A stretch of 64,000 nt of DNA from Gastranaerophilus sp944325835 (GCA_963931575.1 OZ007029.1:1798001-1862000), one strand, 5' to 3'. Shown: positions 43,267-52,199, counted from the stretch's first letter. The notes: generated by a model not told the origin, from the letters alone. Made by a program: numbers and translations.

Positions 43267-44190
43267 GTGAACGAACTGATTGAAAAAATAAATATTTTAA
43301 AAAAAGAAAAAAATGCGGTAATCTTAGCGCATTGTTATCAAAATATTGAAGTTGATGAAGTAGCGGATTTTGTGGGTGATTCTTTGTATTTAAGCCAGCA
43401 GGCTGCAAAGACTGACGCGGATATGATAATTTTTGCGGGCGTATATTTTATGGCGCAGACCGCTAAAATGTTGTCCCCTGATAAAAAAGTTTTGCTTCCG
43501 AGAAGGGAGTCCGGCTGTCTTATGGCTGATATGATTAATCTGCAGCAGCTAAGGGAATTTAAAGCAAAATATCCGGGAGTTCCGGCGGTTTGCTATATTA
43601 ATTCAACGGCAGAAGTTAAATCCGAATGTGACATGTGCGTTACAAGCTCAAATGCACTGCGTGTTGTAAAAAGCATGGGTGCTGAAAAAATATTATTCTT
43701 ACCGGATACCTATCTTGGCAAGTGGATTGAAGCACAGCTAAACGGAGTCGAAGTGATAACCTTCCCGGGTTTCTGTCCGACTCACCTGCGTATAAAACCG
43801 GAAGATGTGATTAATGCGCGTGCAATGTATCCTGATGCGCTTGTTCTGGCTCATCCTGAATGCCACCAGTCTGTAACAGAACTTGCCGATTACGTTGGCA
43901 GCACAACAGGTATTATGGAATACGCACAAAAAAGTCATGCCAGAACTTTCATCATCGCGACAGAAAAAGGTGTTGTTGACAGATTGCAGCGCGATATCCC
44001 GGAAAAACAGTTTATACTTATTAAGGATAATATAATTTGTCCGAATATGAAATGGCATACCTTAACGGATATTTATAACGCTTTAATTTATGAACAGTAT
44101 GAAATTACTGTTGATGAAGAAATTTCAAGAAAAGCCGTTAAGTGTATTGACAGAATGCTTGAGGTTTCAAAACCATGTCCGGTGATGTAA
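43267..44190 (+). CDS. nadA: Quinolinate synthase
   Basis: Condenses iminoaspartate with dihydroxyacetone phosphate to quinolinate for NAD synthesis. The three [4Fe-4S] cysteines are in SGCLMAD, SECDMCVTSSN and AHPECHQS. AHCYQNIEVDEVADFVGDSL and NSTAEVKS are family motifs. 307 residues is typical of the shorter form. It begins with GTG after TAGGAG. It overlaps rlmB by 16 bases. nadB and nadC are not in the window. Confidence 0.95.
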   Translation: MNELIEKINILKKEKNAVILAHCYQNIEVDEVADFVGDSLYLSQQAAKTDADMIIFAGVYFMAQTAKMLSPDKKVLLPRRESGCLMADMINLQQLREFKAKYPGVPAVCYINSTAEVKSECDMCVTSSNALRVVKSMGAEKILFLPDTYLGKWIEAQLNGVEVITFPGFCPTHLRIKPEDVINARAMYPDALVLAHPECHQSVTELADYVGSTTGIMEYAQKSHARTFIIATEKGVVDRLQRDIPEKQFILIKDNIICPNMKWHTLTDIYNALIYEQYEITVDEEISRKAVKCIDRMLEVSKPCPVM

Positions 44191-44909
44191 TTTACGGTAA
44201 AAATTCAGTTACGGAAGCTTTGATTTCTGATAGAGAAATCAACAAAATTATTATCTCGAAAAGTATTCACAGCGATAGTAAATTAAATAAAATAAAAGAG
44301 CTTGCACGCGAAAAGGGCATAGTATTTCAATTTGTGGGCAGGGAAAAGTTTCAGCCTTATGATGAATTTAATCATCAGGGGGTTATTGCCTTTGTATCAC
44401 CGATTGAGTATATGGAACTTGAGGATTTCCTTGAAAAACCTCATCAAAATTCTTCGGTTGTAATTCTGGACGGTGTGGAAGATGTTCACAATCTCGGGGC
44501 GATTATCAGAACCTGTGTCTGTGCGGGTGTGGAAGCTGTTATAATTCCTTCAAGACGCAATGTTCAGGTAAATTCTGTCGTTGAAAAAATCAGTGCCGGT
44601 GCGGTTAACCATATTCCGATTATCAAAGTTAACAGCCTTGTAAACGCCGTTCAGAAAATGAAGGAATCCGACTGGTGGATAATTGCAACGGATGCAAGCG
44701 CGAAAGATAATTATTTTGATGTAGATTATAATAACATGAATTTTGCTATAATAATGGGGGCAGAGCATGCCGGAGTGTCTAAATCTTTGTTGAAGGCTTC
44801 GGATTATGTGGTTAAAATCCCTATGCTTAAAGATTTTAACTCGCTTAACGTTTCAAATGCCCTGAGCGCAATTATTTTTGAAACTGTAAGACAAAAACTG
44901 AAAAAATAA
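44175..44909 (+). CDS. rlmB: 23S rRNA 2'-O-methyltransferase of the SpoU/RlmB family
   Basis: SPOUT-class rRNA methyltransferase with the N-terminal substrate-binding domain (YGKNSVTEALIS) and three SpoU motifs: DGVEDVHNLGAIIRTC near residue 96, IIMGAEHAGVSKSLL near 194, and IPMLKDFNSLNVSNALSAI near 217-235. 244 residues. The likely target is G2251 of 23S rRNA as for RlmB; a TrmH relative is the alternative. The ATG lies inside nadA. Confidence 0.88.
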   Translation: MSGDVIYGKNSVTEALISDREINKIIISKSIHSDSKLNKIKELAREKGIVFQFVGREKFQPYDEFNHQGVIAFVSPIEYMELEDFLEKPHQNSSVVILDGVEDVHNLGAIIRTCVCAGVEAVIIPSRRNVQVNSVVEKISAGAVNHIPIIKVNSLVNAVQKMKESDWWIIATDASAKDNYFDVDYNNMNFAIIMGAEHAGVSKSLLKASDYVVKIPMLKDFNSLNVSNALSAIIFETVRQKLKK

Positions 44910-44946
44910 CTACATTTACTTTTTAACGGGTAAAACGGAGATAAAC

Positions 44947-45960
44947 ATGAAGAAAGAACTTGAACAATTTCAATTTATTACAGATGATATTTCAGATGAA
45001 GATGTGGATTTCCACAGCCTTCAGGAAGAAGAGCTTGACACTGATGAAGATGAAGTTCTTGAATCACTTGAGGAGCCGAAAAATTCTGAAAGTTTTGCAA
45101 GCGTTAATGCTGACGACAACGTTAAAATTTATTTGCATCAGATAGGTAAAATCCCGTTGCTTTCTGCGGAAGATGAGCTTAAACTTGCTCAAAAAATTCA
45201 AGAGAAAAATGATAAATTTTCTAAAAATATGCTGGTGAATGCGAACCTGCGCCTTGTTGTCAGTATCGCCAAAAAATATATCGGCAGAGGGCTTTCATTC
45301 CTTGATTTAATTCAGGAAGGCAACGTCGGGTTGATGAAGGCTGCCGACAGGTTTGATTATACAAAAGGGTATAAATTTTCAACTTATGCAACCTGGTGGA
45401 TTCAACAGGCAATAACGAGAGCTATCGCCGATAAGGCACGATTAATCAGACTGCCTATTCACATGATTGAATCTCTTAGCCGTATAAGACGTGTAACCAT
45501 TGACCTTACAACGGAACTCGGTCATACTCCGACTAAACAGGAAATCGCTCACAGACTCGGAATGTCCGAAACAAAATTATCTGAGATAATCAAATCAGCG
45601 CAAACAACGATTAGTATGGATACACCTGCTACAACTTCCAAGGACGATAACGCAAAAATTGCAGATTTTATTGTGGATGAGGATTCTATTGCGCCGGATA
45701 GCAAGGTTTCACAGGAAAATCTTTTTGTCGACATAAAAAAAATGTTGACGGTTCTTAGCCCTAAAGAGCGCGATGTGTTGATTATGCGCTTTGGTATTGA
45801 TAATAACGGGGTTCATAAAACCCTTGATGAAATCGGAACCCAGTATGGTGTATCCAGAGAAAGAATTCGTCAGATTGAAAACCGTGCGATTGCAAAACTT
45901 AAAAAATATTGTAAGAATAAAAATTTGACAATAGATTTGAAAAATTATTTTGGCACATAA
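44947..45960 (+). CDS. RNA polymerase sigma-70 family factor (SigA/RpoD-like)
   Basis: Group 1/2 sigma factor of 337 residues lacking most of the long non-conserved region. Region 1.2/2 has VKIYLHQIGKIPLLSAEDEL, ANLRLVVSIAKKYIGRGLSF and DLIQEGNVGLMKAADRFDY; region 2.4 contains the -10 reading segment YATWWIQQAITRAIAD; region 4.2 has YGVSRERIRQIENRAIAKLK. The acidic N-terminus (EEELDTDEDEVLESLEEP) is region 1.1-like. Cyanobacterial SigA is similarly compact. The TTGACA/TATAAT promoters seen here fit its expected specificity. Confidence 0.9.
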   Translation: MKKELEQFQFITDDISDEDVDFHSLQEEELDTDEDEVLESLEEPKNSESFASVNADDNVKIYLHQIGKIPLLSAEDELKLAQKIQEKNDKFSKNMLVNANLRLVVSIAKKYIGRGLSFLDLIQEGNVGLMKAADRFDYTKGYKFSTYATWWIQQAITRAIADKARLIRLPIHMIESLSRIRRVTIDLTTELGHTPTKQEIAHRLGMSETKLSEIIKSAQTTISMDTPATTSKDDNAKIADFIVDEDSIAPDSKVSQENLFVDIKKMLTVLSPKERDVLIMRFGIDNNGVHKTLDEIGTQYGVSRERIRQIENRAIAKLKKYCKNKNLTIDLKNYFGT

Positions 45961-45981
45961 AATCTGCCAGGAGCCTCAAAG

Positions 45982-46007
45982 GCGGGGTTTTGAATCCCCG
46001 CTTTTTT
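45982..46007 (+). terminator. Terminator of the sigma factor gene
   Basis: AAAGGCGGGG pairs with CCCCGCTTTT with an 8-base loop, followed by T run. Confidence 0.9.
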
Positions 46008-46099
46008 AATGGATCTACGCTGTAAAGGCAAAAAAAATGCGGTGTCAATTCACCGCAAGAAAGGATAAAAAAACGAAATATTTATAATGTATTATCGTT

Positions 46100-47167
46100 T
46101 TATCGTTTAACACATCTGATGCTCATCGGTTCTGTCAAAGAACGCCAAACATTTGCGTATCCTGCACCGAAATAGAAGTACCATGCACGTTTTGCATTAT
46201 TATACGTGGTTAGGGATGACGTCCAGTAAACCGAATTCCCGCCTCTGTTGTCGAGCGTTTCATTGTCAGAAACCAGTTTCAGGTTCGTAAACATTGATGC
46301 CATTTCTTCAACATTGGCAAGTCTATATTCACTATCCTCTTTAGTACAAGCGGATGCTGCGTCTTTTTGTGCGTATTTTTGGCTTAAATCTCTGATGTAC
46401 GGGTATGGTGCAACAACTTTAACATCATAAGGATAAAAAGCTGTTATAAAGCCCATATCCTTTCCGACAGTGTTCGGTCCTTTGTTACCGTTAAGATCAT
46501 AAACAAAGTTGACACACATCATATTAGGAAAGTTTGCCTGAACAACTTCATTAAGTGAGCCTCTGCAGCGCGGGTTGTAGAAAACAGTAACAGTTTCACC
46601 GCCCTGTGCAACGAACGATGCAGCTTTTGTATCATACAAAGAGTATGAGGTTCCGACAGCCAGTTCCGGAGGTGATGTTATATTCAACGGGTTGAGTTCG
46701 GAAAGTTTAACCGGCATGTCAACCTTTGTGCCGGCAAGGTTGACTATCGAGGACGCAACGCCGCAATCTGCCAGATCGTCAATATCGCCGCTGCAAACGG
46801 CATTAACTTTCATAACTTTGCTGAGTGCAGCATTAATAAATGTTTCTGCAACATTATCGGCTCCTGCTGTGTATGAGCTTGTTCCTTCCGTTCCGGAAGC
46901 TTCGGTAAAAGTACCGTATCCATTCAGGGAATCCATTAATGGTATAGCTTGGGAAAGACGTGCGTAAAGAGCTTTACGTTGCGTATTCCAGGTGCGCTCG
47001 TTGATATTACCGGTCAATGAAGGCAGTGTTATTGCTGCAACTACGCCGATAATTGTTAGAGATAATAATATCTCTGCCATTGTGAAGGCGCGGCCTTTAG
47101 TTCGCTGGCCATTCAGAGGTGCTCCCAGCCCGGCACCCGCCGTTACAAATGCATTGAATTGTTTCAT
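46100..47167 (-). CDS. Type IV pilin-like protein with DUF1566-like C-terminus (copy 4)
   Basis: The leader of 28 residues ends GRA before FTMAEILLSLTIIGVVAA. This copy is the most divergent of the five: LSQAIPLMDSLNGYGTFTEA replaces the common MSQAIALMPSLNGYGTLKEE. The C-terminal part has DLNGNKGPNTVGKD, YRLANVEEMASMF, VYWTSSLTTYNNAKRAWYF and a final SIRCVKR, the clearest DUF1566-like layout of the set. GAAAGGGTAG precedes the ATG. It is divergent from the XRE gene at 47298. Confidence 0.85.
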   Translation of the reverse strand: MKQFNAFVTAGAGLGAPLNGQRTKGRAFTMAEILLSLTIIGVVAAITLPSLTGNINERTWNTQRKALYARLSQAIPLMDSLNGYGTFTEASGTEGTSSYTAGADNVAETFINAALSKVMKVNAVCSGDIDDLADCGVASSIVNLAGTKVDMPVKLSELNPLNITSPPELAVGTSYSLYDTKAASFVAQGGETVTVFYNPRCRGSLNEVVQANFPNMMCVNFVYDLNGNKGPNTVGKDMGFITAFYPYDVKVVAPYPYIRDLSQKYAQKDAASACTKEDSEYRLANVEEMASMFTNLKLVSDNETLDNRGGNSVYWTSSLTTYNNAKRAWYFYFGAGYANVWRSLTEPMSIRCVKR

Positions 47168-47200
47168 AATTTATCTACCCTTTCAGTTATGTATATTTAT

Positions 47201-47264
47201 ATTATATACTTTAAAGTTATAGTTGTCAATAAATTAGTATTTAAAATCTATTAAACTTTAAAGT
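47201..47264. promoter_or_regulatory. Pilin copy 4 promoter with ACTTTAAAGT operators
   Basis: Minus strand TTGACA (47229-47224), a 17-base spacer and TATAAT (47206-47201) form a consensus promoter. The perfect palindrome ACTTTAAAGT sits inside the spacer (47208-47217) and again at 47255-47264. Placement in the spacer fits direct repression by the divergent XRE protein. Confidence 0.7.
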
Positions 47265-47297
47265 ATATTAATTAAAATTATTAAATACGGGGTTAAA

Positions 47298-47618
47298 ATG
47301 GATATTAAACAGATTGTTGGGAAAAGGATACAAAAATACAGAAAACAGAGTGCTTTAACACAGGAGGCACTGGCAGAGTTAATCGGAATTGACACAATTT
47401 CACTGAGTAAAATAGAAACCGGCAGAAATTACCCGACCTCCGAAAACATAACTAAACTGGCAAATGCTCTGGGGGTAGAGATTTATGAACTGTTTGTAGA
47501 TGACGCGCTCAAGTCAAATGAACAATTGTTGAAAGAAATATTGTCAGATATAGACAAAATATCAAATAATAATCAGAAATTACTGATACTAAAAGCTTCA
47601 ATAAATTCTATATTATAA
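47298..47618 (+). CDS. XRE-family regulator paired with pilin copy 4
   Basis: HTH domain in residues 7-65 (VGKRIQKYRKQSALTQEALAE ...), then a 40-residue helical tail. It resembles the 6515 and 61842 regulators, all with GxEIYELF or similar at the end of the HTH. GGGG lies eight bases before the ATG. Divergent from the pilin across a promoter with ACTTTAAAGT palindromes. Confidence 0.87.
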   Translation: MDIKQIVGKRIQKYRKQSALTQEALAELIGIDTISLSKIETGRNYPTSENITKLANALGVEIYELFVDDALKSNEQLLKEILSDIDKISNNNQKLLILKASINSIL

Positions 47619-47626
47619 AATAAATA

Positions 47627-47657
47627 AAAAACCGGGTTCGTTCAAACCCGGCTTTTT
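47627..47657 (+). terminator. Terminator of the 47298 XRE gene
   Basis: CCGGGTT and AACCCGG form the stem with a CGTTCA loop, flanked by A and T runs, so it may act in both directions. Confidence 0.9.
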
Positions 47658-47687
47658 ATTTTTCTAGTAAACCAATGCAGATTAAAA

Positions 47688-47761
47688 TAAAGCAGTTCTC
47701 CGTCGCCTGCTTGCCCTGCTCCCGCAGGGCAACCTGCGACTTCGCTGTCTAGTACTGTCTA
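47688..47761. repeat. Hairpin repeat element at the end of the YtxH gene
   Basis: Starts TAAAGCAGTTCTCCG, the reverse of the GGAGAACTGCTTTA end, and contains a stem TTGCCCTGC/GCAGGGCAA inside GTCGC/GCGAC. It ends with TAGACAG-type sequence read on the minus strand and provides the stop codon of the 47759 gene. Its middle differs from the other copies. Confidence 0.65.
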
Positions 47762-48028
47762 GGCTTCTTCTTTTTGTTGGTTAATGAGATTTTGTAATTT
47801 TTCTTTTATCTCATCGCCTTTCTTTTGCAGGTCAGACACAACGTCGTCTGCTTTTGCCTGAATTTCTTTTACGGTTTCGTCTGCTTTTTTCAAGGCGTCG
47901 ACTGCACCGTCTTTTAATAATTTACGTGTTTCTTCACCTGATTTTGGTGCCAGAAGAATACCTGCTATTGCGCCTACTGCGCCGCCGATTATAAAGCCGG
48001 CTAAAAATTTAGTTGTTGTTGATGACAT
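47759..48028 (-). CDS. YtxH-domain protein
   Basis: Small envelope-associated protein. A glycine-rich membrane helix (LAGFIIGGAVGAIAGILLAPKSGEETR) near residues 6-32 is the YtxH signature, and the rest is a charged coiled coil rich in Lys and Glu. Start at 48028 is chosen because AAGGAG lies five bases upstream. It belongs with the 48097 (DUF948-like) and 48464 (YtxH) genes on the same strand. The family is linked to stress in some bacteria, but its function is not known. Confidence 0.8.
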   Translation of the reverse strand: MSSTTTKFLAGFIIGGAVGAIAGILLAPKSGEETRKLLKDGAVDALKKADETVKEIQAKADDVVSDLQKKGDEIKEKLQNLINQQKEEA

Positions 48029-48096
48029 AATGACTCCTTTTATTTTCACTTGGTATTATATACTCTTTTAACTGCGGTAGTAATTGTTAAAACCGG

Positions 48097-48453
48097 CTAT
48101 TTTGTAAAAATATCTTTAATCCTTTGTACTACGTTAAAGAAGCCGTTTTTAATATTATTTTTCATTCGATTTTTCTTCTCGTTGATAGTAGTGATTGCGG
48201 TTTTAACCCTGTTAATACCTTCCTCGGCTGTCTGGGTAATTGACAGAAGGGATGTGAGAGTATTTTTTAATTCTGTGATAGTTGGTTTCAGCTCTTCGTT
48301 AAGGATTTTGGAAGTTTCCAAAAGGCTTTTGGAGAGTGTTGACAGGTCGATAATCAGTTTTGTCAGGAAAACGCCTATTACAAAAACGACAATTCCGACT
48401 GTCCAGGAAAGAAAAGTTAAACTCTGGTTTAGTGCAATTTGTGATGTATCCAT
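48097..48453 (-). CDS. DUF948-like membrane protein
   Basis: 118 residues with one membrane helix (WTVGIVVFVIGVFLTKLII) near residues 17-36 followed by a long coiled coil. This matches the general DUF948 pattern seen next to YtxH genes. It lies ten bases downstream of the second YtxH gene, in the same orientation, so the three may be one operon. Confidence 0.7.
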   Translation of the reverse strand: MDTSQIALNQSLTFLSWTVGIVVFVIGVFLTKLIIDLSTLSKSLLETSKILNEELKPTITELKNTLTSLLSITQTAEEGINRVKTAITTINEKKNRMKNNIKNGFFNVVQRIKDIFTK

Positions 48454-48463
48454 TTTCTTTCCC

Positions 48464-48781
48464 CTATTCGTTGTAATCGCCGGTCATTTCGCCGTCTTCG
48501 CGTTTTTTCGCGTTACGGAGTTTTCTTGACTTAATTTTATCTGCTATCATTTTCAATTGTCTTTCAAATTTGCATTTAACTATATCGACAGACTGCATAG
48601 CCTGTTTTTTAGCTTCGTTAATTTCCGGCGAATGTTTTTCGTAGAATTCGTTAGCAGCCTGCGCTAATTCTCTTCTTGTTTCTTCGCCTGATTTTGGTGC
48701 GAAAAGTATACCGGCAACGATGCCGCCGACCACTCCTGCCAATAACCCCAACGGAAATGCTAGTGATTTATTATCTGACAT
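48464..48781 (-). CDS. YtxH-domain protein
   Basis: Second YtxH-type protein of the cluster, with FPLGLLAGVVGGIVAGILFAPKSGEETRREL near residues 10-38, the same LLAPKSGEETR motif as its neighbour, and a charged helical tail. 105 residues. First gene of the three-gene cluster. AAAGGTGGAG precedes the ATG. Confidence 0.8.
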   Translation of the reverse strand: MSDNKSLAFPLGLLAGVVGGIVAGILFAPKSGEETRRELAQAANEFYEKHSPEINEAKKQAMQSVDIVKCKFERQLKMIADKIKSRKLRNAKKREDGEMTGDYNE

Positions 48782-48851
48782 AAAACTCCACCTTTCATTT
48801 TCTTTTTATATATTTATTATATCATATTTTTTCAAGTTTTACAAGGTATGC

Positions 48852-49187
48852 TTACCAGAATAGTTTTATAAAGCTATAGCCTGTTTCAAAACTTTCGTAT
48901 CGTTTTTTAAATATTTTGTGCAGAATGTAATATACAGTGAGTTCGCCCAGAAGATTTCCGCAGGCTTCAACTTTTTTGCCGAACTCTTCTTTCCACATTT
49001 CTATGTACTGGTGTGTGAGCGTGAAGATATCCCTTGTTGTCGGAAGCATTTTGCTTAGTTTTTTATTAAGCGTACTAACCTGCTGCCTGCAAAGGTTAAC
49101 TTTCTTGTTTAGCACGACAAGACCGCCGATAATCAATCCGCCGGCGATTATTTCTACTATTAGAATTGTGATTAATGTTGTATTCAT
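48852..49187 (-). CDS. Hypothetical membrane-anchored protein
   Basis: 111 residues. An N-terminal helix (LITILIVEIIAGGLIIGGLVVL) is followed by a basic helical part with LPTTRDIFTLTHQYIEMWKEEFG. No family recognised. It precedes the YtxH/DUF948 cluster in the same orientation and may belong to it. Confidence 0.6.
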   Translation of the reverse strand: MNTTLITILIVEIIAGGLIIGGLVVLNKKVNLCRQQVSTLNKKLSKMLPTTRDIFTLTHQYIEMWKEEFGKKVEACGNLLGELTVYYILHKIFKKRYESFETGYSFIKLFW

Positions 49188-49283
49188 TTTGTTACTTTTG
49201 TATTATATTATTATCAGCGTCTTAATAGAATACATCTGTTAGACGATATAGTAGGATTATAAACTAAAAAAGGGAAAAAAGAT

Positions 49284-49994
49284 ATGTTGTTAGGAGTAAA
49301 TATAGACCACGTAGCGACCCTCAGAAACGCAAGGGGCGGGGCTGAACCGGATGTTTTGGCAGCGGCTTTAATTTGTGAAGAGAACGGTGCAACCTCAATT
49401 ACCGCGCATTTGAGAGAGGACAGGCGTCATATTAAGGACGCTGATATTTACAATCTGGCAAAAAATATCAAAACCCGTTTGAACCTTGAAATGGCAATGG
49501 CTGAGGATATTCAAAAAATTGCGCTTGAGGTTAAACCGCATTCGATTTGTCTTGTTCCGGAAAAGCGGCAGGAAGTTACAACCGAAGGCGGTCTGGATGT
49601 TGCGGGAAAATTTGAGGCCGTGAGAGATTTTATCAAACCGCTTCTGGAGGCCGGAATTGTGGTAAGCCTGTTTATTGACCCTGAGCCGGCACAGGTTAAG
49701 GCGTCTTATGAAACCGGCGCGCAGTTTATTGAAATGCATACAGGCACTTATTCAAATACTTACGGTAAAGAAGGCGGCGAAGAAGAATTTTTAAAGCTGA
49801 AAAAAGCTGCTGAATACGCTCAATCTCTGGGTTTGAGGGTTAATGCCGGTCACGGCTTGAATTATGAAAATGTTCACAGAATGCATGAAATCCCTGGGCT
49901 TTATGAACTCAATATCGGGCATAGTATAGTTTCGCGCGCCGTATTTACCGGCATGGCAGAGGCTGTCAGAACAATGGCGGAAATGGTGAAATAA
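49284..49994 (+). CDS. pdxJ: Pyridoxine 5'-phosphate synthase
   Basis: Makes pyridoxine 5'-phosphate from deoxyxylulose 5-phosphate and aminoacetone phosphate derivative. LLGVNIDHVATLRNARGG at the start, TAHLREDRRHIKD, NLEMAMAEDI, CLVPEKRQEVTTEGGLD, EMHTGTYS, VNAGHGLNYEN and ELNIGHSIVSRAVF are all family motifs. 236 residues is normal. Other B6 genes are absent, so pdxA must be elsewhere. Confidence 0.96.
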   Translation: MLLGVNIDHVATLRNARGGAEPDVLAAALICEENGATSITAHLREDRRHIKDADIYNLAKNIKTRLNLEMAMAEDIQKIALEVKPHSICLVPEKRQEVTTEGGLDVAGKFEAVRDFIKPLLEAGIVVSLFIDPEPAQVKASYETGAQFIEMHTGTYSNTYGKEGGEEEFLKLKKAAEYAQSLGLRVNAGHGLNYENVHRMHEIPGLYELNIGHSIVSRAVFTGMAEAVRTMAEMVK

Positions 49995-50039
49995 CGGCAA
50001 ATAAGCATGTGGCACAGAGGTTGTGGAGATAATAAAATC

Positions 50040-50366
50040 ATGGCAGATAAGAAAAAAACTGAACAGGAAATTGTAGAAGAGATGCAGCAGGTTGTCGAAC
50101 AAATGCGGCTGGATGATATTGAGGAAGATCCTTCCAGCGCCGAAGAGTGTTTTGACTGTGATTGCTGCGGCCAATCAAAGCCGTTTGCCGGCTCAATTGA
50201 TTATAACGGCTACAGACTCTGCAACGACTGTGTTCTGCTTGCAGAAACCGGCTTTGCACTCGGTAAAATCAAGGATACGAACGACTTAATCAATTTTATT
50301 GAAGATAAAAACCTTGAACGCTTATGCGATTTTATTAAACAGGAAGAAAAAAGAGAAGTTAATTAA
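50040..50366 (+). CDS. Small acidic protein with Cys-rich zinc-ribbon-like motif
   Basis: 108 residues, acidic, with ECFDCDCCGQSKPF and YRLCNDC, giving two Cys pairs that could bind zinc. No family recognised. The first ATG in a longer frame (50007) lacks support; the ATG at 50040 has GGAG 15 bases upstream. Its stop overlaps the rex start (TAATG), so it may work with Rex, but this is position only. Confidence 0.65.
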   Translation: MADKKKTEQEIVEEMQQVVEQMRLDDIEEDPSSAEECFDCDCCGQSKPFAGSIDYNGYRLCNDCVLLAETGFALGKIKDTNDLINFIEDKNLERLCDFIKQEEKREVN

Positions 50367-50980
50367 TGAATTCAAAAATTTCTGACAAAGTAATTAACCG
50401 GTTGACGCTTTACCACTGCATTTTGCAGGAATTTTTGGGGCGTGGTGAGGAAGTAATTTCAAGCGGGCAGATTGCAAAATTGCTGCATATAGACGACTCT
50501 CAGGTGAGAAAGGATATTTCGGTTCTGAATAATACCGGCAAAAGCCGAGTGGGTTATATTGTGAAAGAGTTGAAATCCAGTATTGAAAAGACGCTCGGGT
50601 TTAAAAAACAGAAAAACGCGTGTATTATTGGTGCAGGAAATTTAGGCTCCGCACTTGCAAAATACGACAGTTTTACCAATTACGGCCTGAACATTGTTGC
50701 GCTTGTGGATACGGATAAAAATAAGATTTCCGGCATGGTGAACGGAAAGCGAATTTTTGCACTGACGGATTTTGCCTCCGTTGTTAAGGAATACGGAATT
50801 GATATTGCGATTTTGACGGTTCCGAAGGAGTTTACGCAGAGTACCGCGGATATAGTTGTTGCCGCGGGTGTAAAATACATCTGGAATTTTGCGCCGGTCG
50901 TTCTGAACGTGCCGGATGACGTGCAGGTTTGGAACGAAAACCTTGTGGGTAACTTCCTGCAGTTTACGTATAATATTTAA
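50366..50980 (+). CDS. rex: Redox-sensing transcriptional repressor Rex
   Basis: NADH/NAD+ sensor that represses fermentation and respiratory genes. An N-terminal winged helix (SGQIAKLLHIDDSQVRKDISVL) is followed by a Rossmann domain with GAGNLGSALAKY near residues 88-99 and a C-terminal swapped helix ending in FLQFTYNI. 204 residues is normal. Presence of Rex fits a fermentative, anaerobic lifestyle. Confidence 0.93.
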   Translation: MNSKISDKVINRLTLYHCILQEFLGRGEEVISSGQIAKLLHIDDSQVRKDISVLNNTGKSRVGYIVKELKSSIEKTLGFKKQKNACIIGAGNLGSALAKYDSFTNYGLNIVALVDTDKNKISGMVNGKRIFALTDFASVVKEYGIDIAILTVPKEFTQSTADIVVAAGVKYIWNFAPVVLNVPDDVQVWNENLVGNFLQFTYNI

Positions 50981-51018
50981 TCATTGACAAAGTGTAGCCA
51001 ATAGGTTACAATATTTGT

Positions 51019-51345
51019 ATGAAAGAGATACGATTTTACAAAACAGCAAATAATAAAGTACCGTTTGAAATTTGGTACCGCACAAAAGATAAAGCTGTTC
51101 AAAGTCGTATCTTAGCCAGATTACAAAATGTTCAACGCGGGACTTACGGCGCTCACCGTAATCTTACAAACGGAGTAAAAGAACTTAAGTTTACCAGCGG
51201 TGACAGAGTTTATTTCGCGGAACTTGATAACATAATAATCTTATTGCTTTGCGGTGGGGATAAAACACGTCAAAGTGATGATATTGAAAAGGCAATTGCG
51301 TATTTGCAAGACTATAATAAAAGGGCTAATAACAATGAACAATAA
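51019..51345 (+). CDS. RelE/HigB-like toxin, second locus
   Basis: Homologous to the 34288 toxin: MKEIRFYKTANNKVPFEIWY, then ELKFTSGDRVYFAELDN, LLLCGGDKTRQSDDIEKAI. 108 residues. The first gene of a two-gene toxin-antitoxin operon overlapping the antitoxin by 11 bases. A TTGACA at 50983-50988 and a plausible TATAA-poor region upstream suggest its own promoter. Confidence 0.87.
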   Translation: MKEIRFYKTANNKVPFEIWYRTKDKAVQSRILARLQNVQRGTYGAHRNLTNGVKELKFTSGDRVYFAELDNIIILLLCGGDKTRQSDDIEKAIAYLQDYNKRANNNEQ

Positions 51346-51664
51346 CAAACAAAATTTATTATTGAATACATTTCCGGATTTTGATGATTTTTTGCATTCT
51401 GAATTGCAAGATGATGAGTTGCGTACAATTTGGGTTAATGATGCCCTGAAAGAATATAGCGACACGAAAGATGTAAACCAGCTTGTTTTGCGTTTAAAAC
51501 CTTTGATTGAAAAAGATTATACAATATGTGAATTTGCAAAGAAAACAGGCATTCACCGTGTGACGTTGTACAAGATTTTTTCATATAAGATTGTTCCTAG
51601 CGTGGATATTTTGAACAAAATATTTTCTGCATTAGGGTATAATTTAACCTTGAGTATAGCATAA
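51335..51664 (+). CDS. HigA-like antitoxin, second locus
   Basis: 109 residues with C-terminal HTH FAKKTGIHRVTLYKIFSYKIVPSVDILNKIFSALGYNL, closely parallel to the 34008 antitoxin. The N-terminal helical part (DDELRTIWVNDALKEYSDT) fits the COG3636 type. ATG at 51335 overlaps the toxin stop. No third small gene like that at 33843 is obvious behind it. Confidence 0.87.
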   Translation: MNNNKQNLLLNTFPDFDDFLHSELQDDELRTIWVNDALKEYSDTKDVNQLVLRLKPLIEKDYTICEFAKKTGIHRVTLYKIFSYKIVPSVDILNKIFSALGYNLTLSIA

Positions 51665-51672
51665 GGTGAAAC

Positions 51673-51888
51673 CTAATTTTCAAACTCGTTAAAGAATTCT
51701 GACATTGTCATGTTTAAGGCTGCGACAAATTTCATCAAGACATCAACTTTAACACCTTGCTTTTTATTTTCAATTCTGCTCAAAATAGCAGGGTCTATAT
51801 CAGCGTCAAACGCAAAACCATTTAAAGTTTTACCTGTACCCTGCCGCTTCAGTTTCATAAAATCTCTAATATCTTTTTCTTGTCGCAT
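51673..51888 (-). CDS. Small XRE-family regulator
   Basis: 71 residues consisting mainly of an HTH: IRDFMKLKRQGTGKTLNGFAFDADIDPAILSRIE. Tandem with a related gene (51935) in the same orientation, suggesting a duplicated pair. The tail is short (MTMSEFFNEFEN). Function as repressor is inferred. Confidence 0.8.
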   Translation of the reverse strand: MRQEKDIRDFMKLKRQGTGKTLNGFAFDADIDPAILSRIENKKQGVKVDVLMKFVAALNMTMSEFFNEFEN

Positions 51889-51934
51889 TATATCTCATTA
51901 TCAAGTCTGCGTCTGAAAAAATCATTGTGATTTA

Positions 51935-52165
51935 TCAATACTTATAATGTTTATCTTCTAATTCTTTAAAAAAGGTACTTAATTTATCTTCAAATCCTAA
52001 TGCGATATTAATTAAGGTTTTATAGTTCATACCTTGTTCTTTACGTTCCAGTTTACTCAAGGTAGAGGGGTCAATACCATTTTCAAGGGCAAATTGGTTT
52101 AGCGTTTTGCCGCTTGCTTCGCGTTTTTCCCTTATAAAATCTCTAATGTCTTTTGTGTATTGCAT
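51935..52165 (-). CDS. Small XRE-family regulator
   Basis: 76 residues, HTH with RDFIREKREASGKTLNQFAL and GIDPSTLSKLERKEQGMNYK, about half identical to the 51673 protein by eye. Divergent from the 52235 gene with a 16-base palindrome between them, so it probably controls that gene and itself. Confidence 0.82.
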   Translation of the reverse strand: MQYTKDIRDFIREKREASGKTLNQFALENGIDPSTLSKLERKEQGMNYKTLINIALGFEDKLSTFFKELEDKHYKY

Positions 52166-52199
52166 TTTCTCAATTATCTGCTACAATGAAAGAAAAATC